Of a stretch of 64,000 bases of DNA, positions 56,198 to 64,000 are shown in pieces (position 1 is the stretch's first letter; each line of letters begins with the position of its first letter). The DNA lies in NCBI GenBank assembly GCA_903895595.1, contig CAITUP010000016.1:124001-188000 (forward strand), given 5' to 3'. Position numbers and translations under genes: made by a program. Source of the DNA: an uncultured Acetobacteraceae bacterium (GTDB lineage Bacteria > Pseudomonadota > Alphaproteobacteria > Acetobacterales > Acetobacteraceae). The notes beneath the pieces were generated by a model. The model was not told the origin of the DNA. It was given only the letters and a program-made list of their open reading frames with translations, and did no database searches.

Positions 56198-57721
56198 ATG
56201 AGCGGCAGCAGAGGCAACAGCCGCCGTCGCCGTTCGGGATCCACATCGCGGCGATACAAGCAGGCCGAACTTGTTCCCATTCAGCCACGGCGCCGCAGCG
56301 CCGTCGGGACGACCGAAATCGCCGCCTCGATCGGTGTCGCGTTGGTCGCCATCGCGATCATCGTGCTGGTCTGGGTCGTGACATATCGTAATATTAACGA
56401 CCAGACCGCGAGCGTTCGCGACCGGACGGAACGCATGGTCGCCGCGCAAGCCGCTACACTTGCCGAAGAAGTCCGGCACGAACTGCTGCTGGTCGACCAG
56501 TCGTTAACGATTTTGCAGGCGCAGTGGGCCAAGGATCAGGAGCATTTCGACCTGACCGCATTGCAAAAACTGACCCCGGCGTTGACCTCGGTCGCCAACG
56601 ATTTGTTCATCGCCGACGAACGGCGGATCGTGCGCCAGGACATTCTGCCCCAGGCCGTGGGCCAGGGCGTCGGCGGTGCCTATTTGAATTTCCCGCACGG
56701 CGCGCTGGAACTGTTGGGATCGGACGGCAAGCAGGCCGGCCGTTTGGCGATCGCCGAATCCGGCGAAGCCATCGAGGCTCGCCGGTACCTCATGTACGTG
56801 ATCCGGCCTCTGGCGACGCCAACGAACTGGTTGATCGGTGCGTCGTTTCGGTCCGAGGAGCTGACGAAATTCTATGGTCAGGTCGCGCACGGCATTAACG
56901 GTGTTGTCGCGTTGATGGACACCAAACGCGGCACGCTTCAGGCGATCGCCGGTCCGGCTGCACGCCACCCGCAAGTCGATGTGTCGAAATCGGCCATGCT
57001 GGCGGCGTTCAACGCCAAACCGGCGGGGAACTGGACCGGTCCGACCGCGATGGATAACACGCAGCGTATCCACGGTTTCGCCAGGGTCGAAGGGCGGGAC
57101 ATGGTCGTGACGGTCGGGCTCAATCAAGCGGAAGCCATGGTCGCCGCCGACTCCCTCGCATCGGGTGCCTGGTGGGTCGCGTTTACCGGCAGCGCGCTTG
57201 TTGTGGGCGCCGGCGGCCTGATTCTGTGGGAGATTTATAACCTGCGCGCCAATCGTAGGCGCCAACGCAACTACGAACGCGCCCAATCCGATCTGGAATC
57301 GCTGCAATCGGAGGCTTCGAACCTCCGGGCTCGCTCCGTAACCACCGCGGCCCAGGTCGCGTCGCTGCTGCGCGTATCCAATGACGGCGTAGCGCTCCTG
57401 GACGCCGATCTGCGCTTCGTCGGCTGGAATGAACATTTCGCTGCGGCCTGCGGATTGGCACCGGAGGATTTGAAAGAAGGGATGATGGTCGACGATTTCA
57501 TGCGCCATCAGGCGCAAGAAGGTCTGATCGGGTCCTTCGACAGCGACGATCACGAAGCGGTCGAGGCGGAAATCGCCAAGCGTGTGGCACTGCTCCGTAC
57601 CGAACCCTCGGGCGCGATCCTGCCGCAACTGGACGGGATCGGGGGTCAAATCGCCATTTGTGCCAACGTGGTCGCAGATGGCGGCGGTCTGGTATTGGTG
57701 ATCGGCGGATCGGAACTCTAA
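56198..57721 (+). CDS. Membrane sensor with extracytoplasmic domain and PAS domain, no output domain
   Basis: Predicted 507-residue sensor. A basic, low-complexity N-terminus (GSRGNSRRRRSGSTSRRYKQ) precedes the first helix at about 41-63. A periplasmic ligand domain of about 260 residues (VRHELLLVDQSLTILQAQW) follows, consistent with dCACHE-like folds used by GGDEF/EAL and histidine-kinase sensors. The second helix is at about 325-347, a coiled coil to 390 (RRQRNYERAQSDLESLQSEA), then a PAS fold (SNDGVALLDADLRFVGWNEHF) to the C-terminus. There is no kinase, GGDEF, EAL or HTH output. It may act through a partner or be a truncated sensor. ATG at 56198 chosen; a TTG at 56180 is alternative. Confidence 0.78.
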   Translation: MSGSRGNSRRRRSGSTSRRYKQAELVPIQPRRRSAVGTTEIAASIGVALVAIAIIVLVWVVTYRNINDQTASVRDRTERMVAAQAATLAEEVRHELLLVDQSLTILQAQWAKDQEHFDLTALQKLTPALTSVANDLFIADERRIVRQDILPQAVGQGVGGAYLNFPHGALELLGSDGKQAGRLAIAESGEAIEARRYLMYVIRPLATPTNWLIGASFRSEELTKFYGQVAHGINGVVALMDTKRGTLQAIAGPAARHPQVDVSKSAMLAAFNAKPAGNWTGPTAMDNTQRIHGFARVEGRDMVVTVGLNQAEAMVAADSLASGAWWVAFTGSALVVGAGGLILWEIYNLRANRRRQRNYERAQSDLESLQSEASNLRARSVTTAAQVASLLRVSNDGVALLDADLRFVGWNEHFAAACGLAPEDLKEGMMVDDFMRHQAQEGLIGSFDSDDHEAVEAEIAKRVALLRTEPSGAILPQLDGIGGQIAICANVVADGGGLVLVIGGSEL

Positions 57722-57765
57722 AACAGGCCGGGCAGCCACCGCACGACGGCTGCCCGCTTCCCCTG

Positions 57766-58968
57766 TCAGACGCGTTCGATCAGCGCCGCGATGCCCTGAC
57801 CGACACCGATGCACATCGTGGCGATCGCCCGCTTCTGACCCAACGTCTCCATCGCGTTCACCGCCGTCATTGCCAGACGCGCGCCGGACATGCCCAGCGG
57901 ATGCCCCAGCGCGATGGCGCCGCCATTCGGGTTCACATGTTCGGCGTCGTCAGGCAACCCAAGTTGACGCATCACCGCGATGCCCTGGCTGGCGAAGGCT
58001 TCGTTCAGCTCGATAATGTCGATGTCGCCGATGCTCATGCCCAGGTGCGCGAGCAGCTTTTGCACCGCCGGCGCCGGGCCGATGCCCATGATGCGCGGCG
58101 GCACGCCGGCCGTGACCATCGACACGATCCGCGCGCGCGGCGTCAGGCCGTGACGCTTCGCCCCTTCCTCCGACGCGATCAGCAGCGCCGCGGCGCCGTC
58201 GTTCACGCCCGAGGCGTTGCCGGCGGTGACCGTGCCGGGATCGCGGAACGGGGTCTTCAGCTTGGCCAGCATTTCCATGGTCGTTTCCGGGCGGGGATGC
58301 TCGTCCTGCGACACGACAGTATCGCCCTTACGGCCCTTGATGGTGACCGGCACGATCTCCCGCGTGTAGAAGCCGGAATCCTGCGCCTTCTTGTTCCGCA
58401 TCTGGCTGCGATACGCGAACGCGTCCTGGTCGGCGCGGGAAATCTGGAATTCCTCGGCGACGTTTTCCCCGGTTTCCGGCATCGCGTCGGTGCCATAGAC
58501 CTTCTTCATCTGCGCGTTCACGAAGCGCCACCCGATGGTGGTGTCGTAGATTTCGTTGGAGCGCGAGAACGCCTCCGTCGCTTTGCCCATCACGAACGGC
58601 GCGCGGGTCATGCTTTCGACGCCGCCAGCCAGCATGAACTGCGCATCGCCGGCCTTGATCGCGCGCGCGGCGGAACCGACGGCATCCAGGCCCGATCCGC
58701 AAAGGCGGTTGATGGTCGAACCCGGCACCGTGGTCGGCAGGCCCGCCAGCAGCACGGCCATGCGCGCGACATTGCGGTTGTCTTCGCCGGCCTGATTGGC
58801 GCAGCCCATGATGCAATCGTCCAGCGCATCCCAATCGATGCCGGCGTGACGCTCTTTCAGCGCTTTGATCGGAATCGCACCGAGGTCGTCGGTTCGCACA
58901 TCCCGCAGTGCCCCGGCATAACGGCCGATCGGCGTGCGGGCGAAGTCGCAAATATAGGCTTCGGCCAT
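57766..58968 (-). CDS. Thiolase (3-oxoadipyl-CoA thiolase-like)
   Basis: Acetyl-CoA C-acyltransferase, 400 residues, thiolase fold in two related halves. The nucleophile is C90 in NRLCGSGLDAV, the second half has VNPNGGAIALGHPLGMSGARL with the catalytic histidine and ends with the acid/base cysteine in MCIGVGQGIAAL. PGSTINRLCGSGLDAVGSAAR and MTRAPFVMGK resemble the PcaF/PaaJ branch that makes succinyl-CoA and acetyl-CoA from 3-oxoadipyl-CoA. No neighbouring transferase or oxoadipate gene supports the pathway, so general degradative thiolase is possible. The start ATG at 58968 fits the family. Confidence 0.9.
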   Translation of the reverse strand: MAEAYICDFARTPIGRYAGALRDVRTDDLGAIPIKALKERHAGIDWDALDDCIMGCANQAGEDNRNVARMAVLLAGLPTTVPGSTINRLCGSGLDAVGSAARAIKAGDAQFMLAGGVESMTRAPFVMGKATEAFSRSNEIYDTTIGWRFVNAQMKKVYGTDAMPETGENVAEEFQISRADQDAFAYRSQMRNKKAQDSGFYTREIVPVTIKGRKGDTVVSQDEHPRPETTMEMLAKLKTPFRDPGTVTAGNASGVNDGAAALLIASEEGAKRHGLTPRARIVSMVTAGVPPRIMGIGPAPAVQKLLAHLGMSIGDIDIIELNEAFASQGIAVMRQLGLPDDAEHVNPNGGAIALGHPLGMSGARLAMTAVNAMETLGQKRAIATMCIGVGQGIAALIERV

Positions 58969-59099
58969 GGTTCGGTTTCTCCCTGGGAAATGCCGGATCG
59001 GTTCGTCCGCCTGCGACCCCACCGGTTTAACGCGGGCGGGAAGCATATGACAACAGAGTGTCCTTGCGCGGCATCGGTGCGGCCCCCTACGCTGGTTCC

Positions 59100-60017
59100 A
59101 TGCTGACGTTCCTGTTCCGCCGATTGGTTCTCGCCGCCTTGGTTTGCCTGACCGTGCTGGTGGTGGCGTTCGCACTGACCCGGCTATCCGGCGATCTCGC
59201 GGTTTCCATGGCCGGGCCGAATGGCACCGCCGAGGACGTCGCGATCATCCGCAAAAACTACGGTCTCGACCGTCCCCTGCCGGTGCAGTTCCTGGACTGG
59301 GCGGTCAACGCCGCATCCGGCGACCTCGGGCGTTCGTACCTCTACCGAGCGCCGGTCTCCGGCCTGATCGCGGAACGGTTGCCGATTACGTTTTGTCTCG
59401 GCCTGACCGGTCTGACCATCGCGCTGCTAACGGCCATTCCCCTTGGGATCGTCTCCGCGATGAAAGAGGGCACGCTGCTCGACCGCGGCATCGGCCTGAT
59501 CGCCCTGATCGGCCAAGCCATGCCCAGTTTCTGGCTCGGCCTTGTGCTGGTCATCTGGTTCGGCCTGAAACTGCAATGGCTGCCCATCTCCGGCACCGAA
59601 ACCTGGGACGGCTACATCATGCCCGGCATTGTGCTTGCCTTTTCCGCCATCCCCGCGTTGTTGCGTCTGACACGAGCGGGAATGATCGAGGCGTTGGCAT
59701 CCGATTATATCCGTACCGCACGCGCCAACGGCTTGAGTGTGGCTTCCATCGTGCTGAAACACGCGCTGCGGAATGCCGCCATGCCCGTCGTTTCCGTCGC
59801 CGCCGTCCAGCTCGGCTTCATGCTCGGCGGTTCGATCGTGATCGAGACGGTCTTCGCGCTGCACGGCGTCGGATATCTGGCCTGGGAGTCGATCAACAAG
59901 AACGACTTCCCCGTGGTGCAGGCGGTCGTGCTGCTGCTGGCGATGATCTACATCGGGCTGACGCTGGCGGCAGATATGATGAACGCGGTCCTCGACCCGA
60001 GGCTGCGCGCTGGATGA
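59100..60017 (+). CDS. Peptide ABC transporter permease 2 (DppB type)
   Basis: Inner-membrane permease, 305 residues. The family start is visible as RRLVLAALVCLTVLVVAFALTRLSGD, with SGD replacing the common PGDP. The IRKNYGLDRPLPVQFLDW motif and DYIRTARANGLSVASIVLKHALRNAAMP loop near 200 fit the PepT class. The start ATG at 59100 agrees with the family; upstream frame is non-conserved. It opens the second transporter operon, with the next permease overlapping by four bases. Confidence 0.92.
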   Translation: MLTFLFRRLVLAALVCLTVLVVAFALTRLSGDLAVSMAGPNGTAEDVAIIRKNYGLDRPLPVQFLDWAVNAASGDLGRSYLYRAPVSGLIAERLPITFCLGLTGLTIALLTAIPLGIVSAMKEGTLLDRGIGLIALIGQAMPSFWLGLVLVIWFGLKLQWLPISGTETWDGYIMPGIVLAFSAIPALLRLTRAGMIEALASDYIRTARANGLSVASIVLKHALRNAAMPVVSVAAVQLGFMLGGSIVIETVFALHGVGYLAWESINKNDFPVVQAVVLLLAMIYIGLTLAADMMNAVLDPRLRAG

Positions 60018-60838
60018 AGCGATTTTCCACCCTGTTTGGCATGACGATCGTCGGGGCGGTGGTGCTGATCGCGTTGTGCGCGGATTTTCTCGCGCCGCAC
60101 GATCCGTTCGCGCAGGACCTCATGGCCCGCATGATCCCGCCAAGCTGGATGGAGAGCGGATCGCCGCTGCATCTGTTCGGCACCGATCAGCTCGGCCGCG
60201 ATTACCTGTCCCGACTAATGTACGGCGCGCGTATCTCCGTGCTGATCGGTGTACTGACGGTGGTAACCTCCGGCCTGATCGGCACCGCGTTGGGTGTGAC
60301 GGGCGGCTATTTCGGCGGGCGCGTGGACGACATCGTAATGTTCGCGATCACCTGTAGGTTGGCGATACCGTTGATCCTGGTCGCGTTGACGGTGGTCGCG
60401 CTGATCGGCAGTTCGCTGACCGTCGTGGTGATGACTCTCGGGCTGTTGTTGTGGGAGCGGTTCGCCGTCGTCGCCCGCACCACCACCATGCAGGTGCGCA
60501 ACATCGATTACGTCGCCGCCGCCCGTGCCGCCGGGGCATCGACGCCGCATATTCTGCTGCGGGAAATTCTACCCAATATCCTGTCGCATTTGATCGTGAT
60601 CGCGACGTTGGAAATGGCGCTGGCGATTTTGTTGGAGGCAGCGTTGTCCTTCCTCGGCCTGGGCGTGCCGCCACCGCTGCCATCCTGGGGCCTGATGATC
60701 GCGGAAGCCAAGGACTACATGTTTTTCAGCCCCTGGGTGATCATGGTGCCGGGCGTTGCGCTGTTCGTGTTGGTCCTGGGCATTAACCTGCTTGGCGACG
60801 GGTTGCGGGATTTCCTCGGCGTGAGCCAACGGCGATGA
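60014..60838 (+). CDS. Peptide ABC transporter permease 2 (DppC type)
   Basis: Second permease, 274 residues. It contains the DppC landmarks HLFGTDQLGRDYLSRLMYGARIS near 53 and IDYVAAARAAGASTPHILLREILPNILS near 158, with AALSFLGLGVPPPLPSWG near 213. Compared with the first DppC in the window it lacks the short N-terminal extension. ATG at 60014 overlaps the DppB stop by four bases and its stop overlaps the ATPase start by four bases. Confidence 0.93.
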   Translation: MKRFSTLFGMTIVGAVVLIALCADFLAPHDPFAQDLMARMIPPSWMESGSPLHLFGTDQLGRDYLSRLMYGARISVLIGVLTVVTSGLIGTALGVTGGYFGGRVDDIVMFAITCRLAIPLILVALTVVALIGSSLTVVVMTLGLLLWERFAVVARTTTMQVRNIDYVAAARAAGASTPHILLREILPNILSHLIVIATLEMALAILLEAALSFLGLGVPPPLPSWGLMIAEAKDYMFFSPWVIMVPGVALFVLVLGINLLGDGLRDFLGVSQRR

Positions 60839-61794
60839 AACCGGTGCTGGAAATCGAGAACCTGCGTGTCGGCTTCCCCGACGGAACCGCCGCCGTGCGC
60901 GGCGTGTCGTTGCGGGTCGGTCGCGGCGAAACGCATTGTCTGGTTGGCGAATCCGGATGCGGCAAATCGGTCACCGCGCTGGCCGCGATGAATCTGCTGC
61001 CGCGCGGGGCGACCCGTTCCGCTGACGTCATGCGCTTTCACGACGAAGACCTGACACGTCTGTCCGAACGCCAGACGTCCCGATTGCGCGGCGCGCGTAT
61101 GGCGATGATCTTTCAGGAGCCGATGACCAGCCTGAATCCCGCCTACACGATCGGCTCCCAAATGACCGAGGTGTTTCAACGCCACCGCCACGCGACCCGG
61201 GCTCAGGGGATGGACAGAGCGGCCGAATTGCTGGAACGGGTTGGCATCACCGCGCCGGGCATGCGGCTGGCGCAATACCCACACCAACTGTCCGGCGGCC
61301 TGCGCCAGCGCACGATGATCGCCATGGCCTTGATGTGCGATCCGGAGCTGCTGATCGCCGATGAGCCGACCACGGCGCTGGACGTCACGGTCCAGGCGCA
61401 AATCCTGCGCCTGTTGCAGACATTGCAACGCGAACTGGGGCTGGCGGTGCTGCTGATCACCCACGATCTGGGCATCGTTGCCCGGATGGCGCAGCGAGTG
61501 TCCGTGATGTACGCGGGCCAGGTTGTCGAAAGCGGCTCCGCGGCCGATCTGTTCGGCGCCCCCACGCATCCCTATACACGCGGCTTATTGGCCTGCATTC
61601 CCATTCCCGGAAAAACCCCGCGAGACCAGCCGCTCGGCAGTATTCCGGGATCGGTGCCGAAGACCGGTGCGGAATTCGCCGGCTGCGCGTTTCGCGACCG
61701 TTGCACCTATGCCACGGCGGACTGCGCCGGGACGATTCCCCACCGGACCGTTGCCACCGATCACCGGACCCTGTGCACAATGGTGCCGGCATGA
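60835..61794 (+). CDS. Peptide ABC transporter ATP-binding protein (DppD type), operon 2
   Basis: ATPase subunit, 319 residues. Walker A GESGCGKS is near 38-45, signature LSGGLRQRTMIAMAL, Walker [13 protein letters not shown], and the C-terminal HPYTRGL with Cys motif CAFRDRCTYATADC. The signature has LSGGLRQR instead of LSGGQRQR, a tolerated change. The start overlaps the upstream permease by four bases. It pairs with the DppF-type protein, which overlaps its end by four bases. Confidence 0.94.
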   Translation: MKPVLEIENLRVGFPDGTAAVRGVSLRVGRGETHCLVGESGCGKSVTALAAMNLLPRGATRSADVMRFHDEDLTRLSERQTSRLRGARMAMIFQEPMTSLNPAYTIGSQMTEVFQRHRHATRAQGMDRAAELLERVGITAPGMRLAQYPHQLSGGLRQRTMIAMALMCDPELLIADEPTTALDVTVQAQILRLLQTLQRELGLAVLLITHDLGIVARMAQRVSVMYAGQVVESGSAADLFGAPTHPYTRGLLACIPIPGKTPRDQPLGSIPGSVPKTGAEFAGCAFRDRCTYATADCAGTIPHRTVATDHRTLCTMVPA

Positions 61795-62753
61795 GCATCG
61801 CCGTCGAAGTCCGTGACGTGCGCCGAAGCTTCACGCGCCGCGACGGAATATTCGCGGCTCGTTCGTCCATCCGGGCGGTCGACGGTGTGTCGTTCTCATT
61901 GGAAAGCGGCGGCGTGCTGGGCATTGTGGGCGAGTCCGGCTGCGGCAAATCCACCCTCGGCCGCATGATCCTGGGGCTGCAACCGCCCGATGCCGGGGAG
62001 ATTTTGATCGAGGGCCAGAGCCTCGCATCGATGGATCGGCGGACGCGGGCTCGCCTAATCCAGCCGGTGTTTCAGGATCCGTTTTCGTCGCTGAATCCCA
62101 GGCAGCGCATCGGCGACATCGTCGGGCTGCCGCTGGCGGCGCAAGGTGCGATATCGGGTGCGCAACAACGCGATCAGGCCGCGGAGATGCTGACCCGCGT
62201 CGGTCTCTCGGCCGCCATCATGGAGCGGTTTCCGGCGCAACTGTCCGGCGGGCAGCGGCAGCGTGTCGCGATCGCCCGCGCACTGGTGCTGCGGCCGCGT
62301 ATTGTGATTTGCGATGAGCCGACCAGCGCGCTGGATGTGTCGGTACAGGCGCAGATTCTCAATTTGCTGGCTGAGCTCCGCCGAGATTTGGGTCTGACCT
62401 ACGTGTTTATCAGCCACAATCTCGCGGTGGTCGAACATATCGCGACCGAGGTGGCCGTTATGTATCTTGGCCGCTTCGTGGAATGTGCGCCGTCCGAGGC
62501 GTTGTTCCACGATCCCCGCCATCCCTATACGCGGGCACTGCTGGCATCTGTGCTGACCGCCGAACCCGGCATTCCGATCCCGGACGTCGGGCTGGGGGAC
62601 ACCTACCCCGATCCGGCGAATATTCCTAACGGCTGCCGCTTTCATCCCCGCTGCCGCTTCGCGCAGGATCGTTGTCGGTCCGAGGCTCCACTGGGGCATA
62701 TAGCTGGCGACCGTTTGGTGGAGTGCTGGTACGCGGATAACGATTCTTCTTGA
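61791..62753 (+). CDS. Peptide ABC transporter ATP-binding protein (DppF type), operon 2
   Basis: ATPase subunit, 320 residues. Walker A GESGCGKS near 47-54, signature [15 protein letters not shown] near 155, Walker B IVICDEPTSALD near 176 and HPYTRALL near 259. The tail has GCRFHPRCRFAQDRC. ATG at 61791 chosen because it overlaps the DppD stop and begins the conserved VEVRDVRRSF block. No binding-protein gene follows or precedes, as in the first peptide-type operon; specificity is open. Confidence 0.94.
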   Translation: MSIAVEVRDVRRSFTRRDGIFAARSSIRAVDGVSFSLESGGVLGIVGESGCGKSTLGRMILGLQPPDAGEILIEGQSLASMDRRTRARLIQPVFQDPFSSLNPRQRIGDIVGLPLAAQGAISGAQQRDQAAEMLTRVGLSAAIMERFPAQLSGGQRQRVAIARALVLRPRIVICDEPTSALDVSVQAQILNLLAELRRDLGLTYVFISHNLAVVEHIATEVAVMYLGRFVECAPSEALFHDPRHPYTRALLASVLTAEPGIPIPDVGLGDTYPDPANIPNGCRFHPRCRFAQDRCRSEAPLGHIAGDRLVECWYADNDSS

Positions 62754-62856
62754 CGCGAAATTTTATCTGGGCAAATTTTCCTCTATCGACGGGTGACGTG
62801 CGTCTTTCGGCCTAATTATCGGCTGACGGAGCCTTTGACTAATCCGCGCCCCTTTT

Positions 62857-62891
62857 CCCGTCATCCCCGGGACAAGCCCGGGGATGACGGG
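62857..62891. repeat. REP-like palindrome
   Basis: A perfect 15-bp stem CCCGTCATCCCCGGG/CCCGGGGATGACGGG with a 5-base loop (ACAAG). The CGTCATCCCCGG...GGGGATGACG type is a well-known dispersed palindrome in alphaproteobacteria. It sits between the second peptide transporter and the small protein at 62977. It has no T-run, so it is not a classic terminator, although it may serve transcript stability. Confidence 0.75.
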
Positions 62892-62976
62892 GCGGAACGG
62901 CCGTCGCACCGGTTGGCGGTACGCGGGTGCGCCACCGCGGCGCTTTTCATTACCTCTTACAATCGGAGACAATCTC

Positions 62977-63516
62977 TTGAATCCCTCCACGAAAACCTGG
63001 ATCGGTCAGGTCACGACCGGTCACGGTGCGATGGTGATCGTACCGACTCTCCTCGCGGTTCTGTCCGGCACCATGACCTGGCAAATCGCCTTCCCATTGC
63101 TCGTCGCCGGCACTGTTGGATTGATCTGGCCGGAAAATACCGTCCTACAGGGTGCCGCGCAGACCGCCGCTTCCGATCTGGAAAAAATCGTCGCCAACTT
63201 CAACGACACGATGACCAAAGCTGCGGCCAGCGCCCCGCCGCCGCCCGATCCACGTCGAACAGCGGCAGGATTTGCCATCATCGCGGCCATCGGTCTGACG
63301 CTCGCCGCCTGCGCGGACCAAACCCCGGCACAACAGGCCGCGGAGGTTCATGCTATCGAGTGCATTGCCGATATGGCTGGCAAAATCGCCATTACTGAGG
63401 TCACGCCCGGTTCCACCGCCGATAAGATCGCGGGTGGTGCCAACGCGCTGAGCAGCAGCCTCGCCAGCGATCCCGTCTGTCAGGCGGCGTTGATCAGCGC
63501 TCCGGCGAAACCCTGA
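62977..63516 (+). CDS. Small protein with holin-like N-terminus and lipoprotein-like C-terminus
   Basis: A 179-residue frame with TTG start at 62977 and CGGAGA seven bases upstream. Residues 1-75 (NPSTKTWIGQVTTGHG, then two hydrophobic helices) look like the short holin-like proteins next to lysis genes in Acetobacteraceae prophages; this is from memory. The second half contains a lipoprotein-type signal (GFAIIAAIGLTLAACADQ with the lipobox-like LAAC) followed by a short soluble tail with two cysteines. So it may be a fusion of two small membrane proteins, or the second half may start internally. No lysozyme or phage structural gene is nearby. It ends one base before the glnD stop. Confidence 0.5.
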   Translation: MNPSTKTWIGQVTTGHGAMVIVPTLLAVLSGTMTWQIAFPLLVAGTVGLIWPENTVLQGAAQTAASDLEKIVANFNDTMTKAAASAPPPPDPRRTAAGFAIIAAIGLTLAACADQTPAQQAAEVHAIECIADMAGKIAITEVTPGSTADKIAGGANALSSSLASDPVCQAALISAPAKP

Positions 63517-63517
63517 T

Positions 63518-64000
63518 CTACGCCGCCACCCGACGCCGCTTGGGTGTCGGCACAGGCGCGGCCGGCACGGCCACTTCGTCCGGATTGGCCAGGGCCTTCA
63601 GCAATGCTTCCCGCAACTGAGCCAGCTTGCGCTCGTTCTCCACCTTCAGGCCGAATACGTCCTTGACGTAGAAAACGTCCACGGCGCGCACGCCATAGGT
63701 AGTGACGTGCGCCGAGGCGATCTGCAGCGCCTGCTCGCTGATCGCCGCCGTCACGTCGTGCAACAGACCCGGACGGTCGCGGCCGTTCACTTCCAGCACC
63801 GTGTGGGTGTTCGACGCCTTGTTGTCGATCACCACGCGGGGCGGAGCGTGAATTGCCTGCATCCGCCGTCCCAGCACCATTTTCGACAGCTTGCGGATTT
63901 CGGTATTCAACCGCAACCGCCCGGTCAAAGCCTGCTCGATCAAAACAGACAGGCGCGCCAGACGGTGCGGTGCGTCGAACGTCCCTCCGGATGCGTCCTG
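63518..64000 (-). CDS. glnD: Bifunctional [protein-PII] uridylyltransferase, C-terminal end
   Basis: The 3' part of glnD, running to the window edge, 161 codons. It shows the last ACT domain: VVIDNKASNTHTVLEVNGRDRPGLLHDVTAAI near residue 60 of the fragment, followed by AHVTTYGVRAVDVFYVKDVFG, which is standard for GlnD. The segment before it (TFDAPHRLARLSVLIEQAL) is also GlnD-like. The N-terminal nucleotidyltransferase and HD domains lie beyond 64000. GlnD senses glutamine through the ACT pair and modifies PII. The tail is proline/arginine-rich (PAAPVPTPKRRRVAA). Confidence 0.93.
   Translation of the reverse strand, partial: QDASGGTFDAPHRLARLSVLIEQALTGRLRLNTEIRKLSKMVLGRRMQAIHAPPRVVIDNKASNTHTVLEVNGRDRPGLLHDVTAAISEQALQIASAHVTTYGVRAVDVFYVKDVFGLKVENERKLAQLREALLKALANPDEVAVPAAPVPTPKRRRVAA

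Noticed and set aside
62857-62891. Intrinsic terminator for the second peptide transporter
   Set aside because: The hairpin has no T-run after it on the plus strand and matches the dispersed REP type.

Overview
The window is GC-rich, densely coding bacterial chromosome. It most resembles an alphaproteobacterium, and Acetobacteraceae or another Rhodospirillales family seems likely. Evidence for this: a CtrA-family regulator and TTAA-N7-TTAAC motifs, a small-type SRP RNA beside dnaX-ybaB-recR, an mreBCD-mrdA-rodA operon, an IalB-like protein, a tandem glycine riboswitch on gcvT, and many 1- or 4-base stop/start overlaps. The family-level assignment is inference; no rRNA is present. No large prophage, CRISPR array or integrated island is visible.

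Layout. 1-5.6 kb: the 5' part of an MFS permease, then a minus-strand periplasmic cluster (PstS-like protein, PstS-OmpA fusion, secreted protein) in which two of three genes are broken, by a frameshift and an in-frame stop, followed by an IalB-like protein. 5.7-10 kb: dipeptidase, aldo/keto reductase, FMN-binding protein, RraA-like aldolase and prs. 10.3-15.8 kb: the elongasome operon mreB-mreC-mreD-mrdA-rodA. 16.1-24.9 kb: a branched-chain-amino-acid-type ABC transporter (livGFHMK) running into GMC oxidoreductase, flavin monooxygenase, glutathione transferase and histidine phosphatase genes, which looks like an uptake-and-degradation unit. 24.7-25.4 kb: a GxxExxY gene bounded by short inverted repeats and running antisense into the phosphatase gene. 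25.4-30.1 kb: CtrA-like box, tandem glycine riboswitch and gcvT-gcvH-gcvP. 30-36.1 kb: LLM oxidoreductase, HMG-CoA lyase, rhodanese, and a first Dpp-type transporter without a binding protein. 36.2-36.4 kb: a MITE-like nested palindrome. 36.5-39.8 kb: a CtrA paralog with a degenerate receiver, translationally coupled to a lytic transglycosylase; an unrecognised 516-residue protein; a DUF3297 protein. 39.9-43.6 kb: an SsuA/NrtA-type ABC transporter with two permeases and a small accessory protein. 43.6-48.7 kb: drug MFS, HtrB-like acyltransferase, recR, ybaB, dnaX, SRP RNA. 49-52 kb: VOC protein, two mini membrane proteins, 3-methyladenine glycosylase, M23 peptidase, greB and tRNA-Thr. 52.2-56 kb: an oxalate-degradation operon (GntR regulator, oxalyl-CoA decarboxylase, formyl-CoA transferase) with a palindromic operator. 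56.2-59 kb: a PAS sensor with no output domain and a 3-oxoadipyl-CoA-type thiolase. 59.1-62.8 kb: a second Dpp-type transporter without a binding protein. 62.8-64 kb: a REP-like palindrome, a holin-like/lipoprotein-like small protein and the C-terminal end of glnD.

How it fits together. The content is mainly housekeeping (cell-shape machinery, replication/repair, glycine cleavage, PRPP) interleaved with heterotrophic uptake and catabolism (oxalate, aromatic/oxoadipate-like thiolysis, peptides, unknown organics). The best candidates for undescribed biology are the pseudo-receiver CtrA paralog coupled to a transglycosylase and the two CtrA-like boxes, the inverted-repeat-bounded GxxExxY unit with its antisense overlap, the MITE-like element, the decaying PstS/OmpA cluster and several uncharacterised small membrane proteins.
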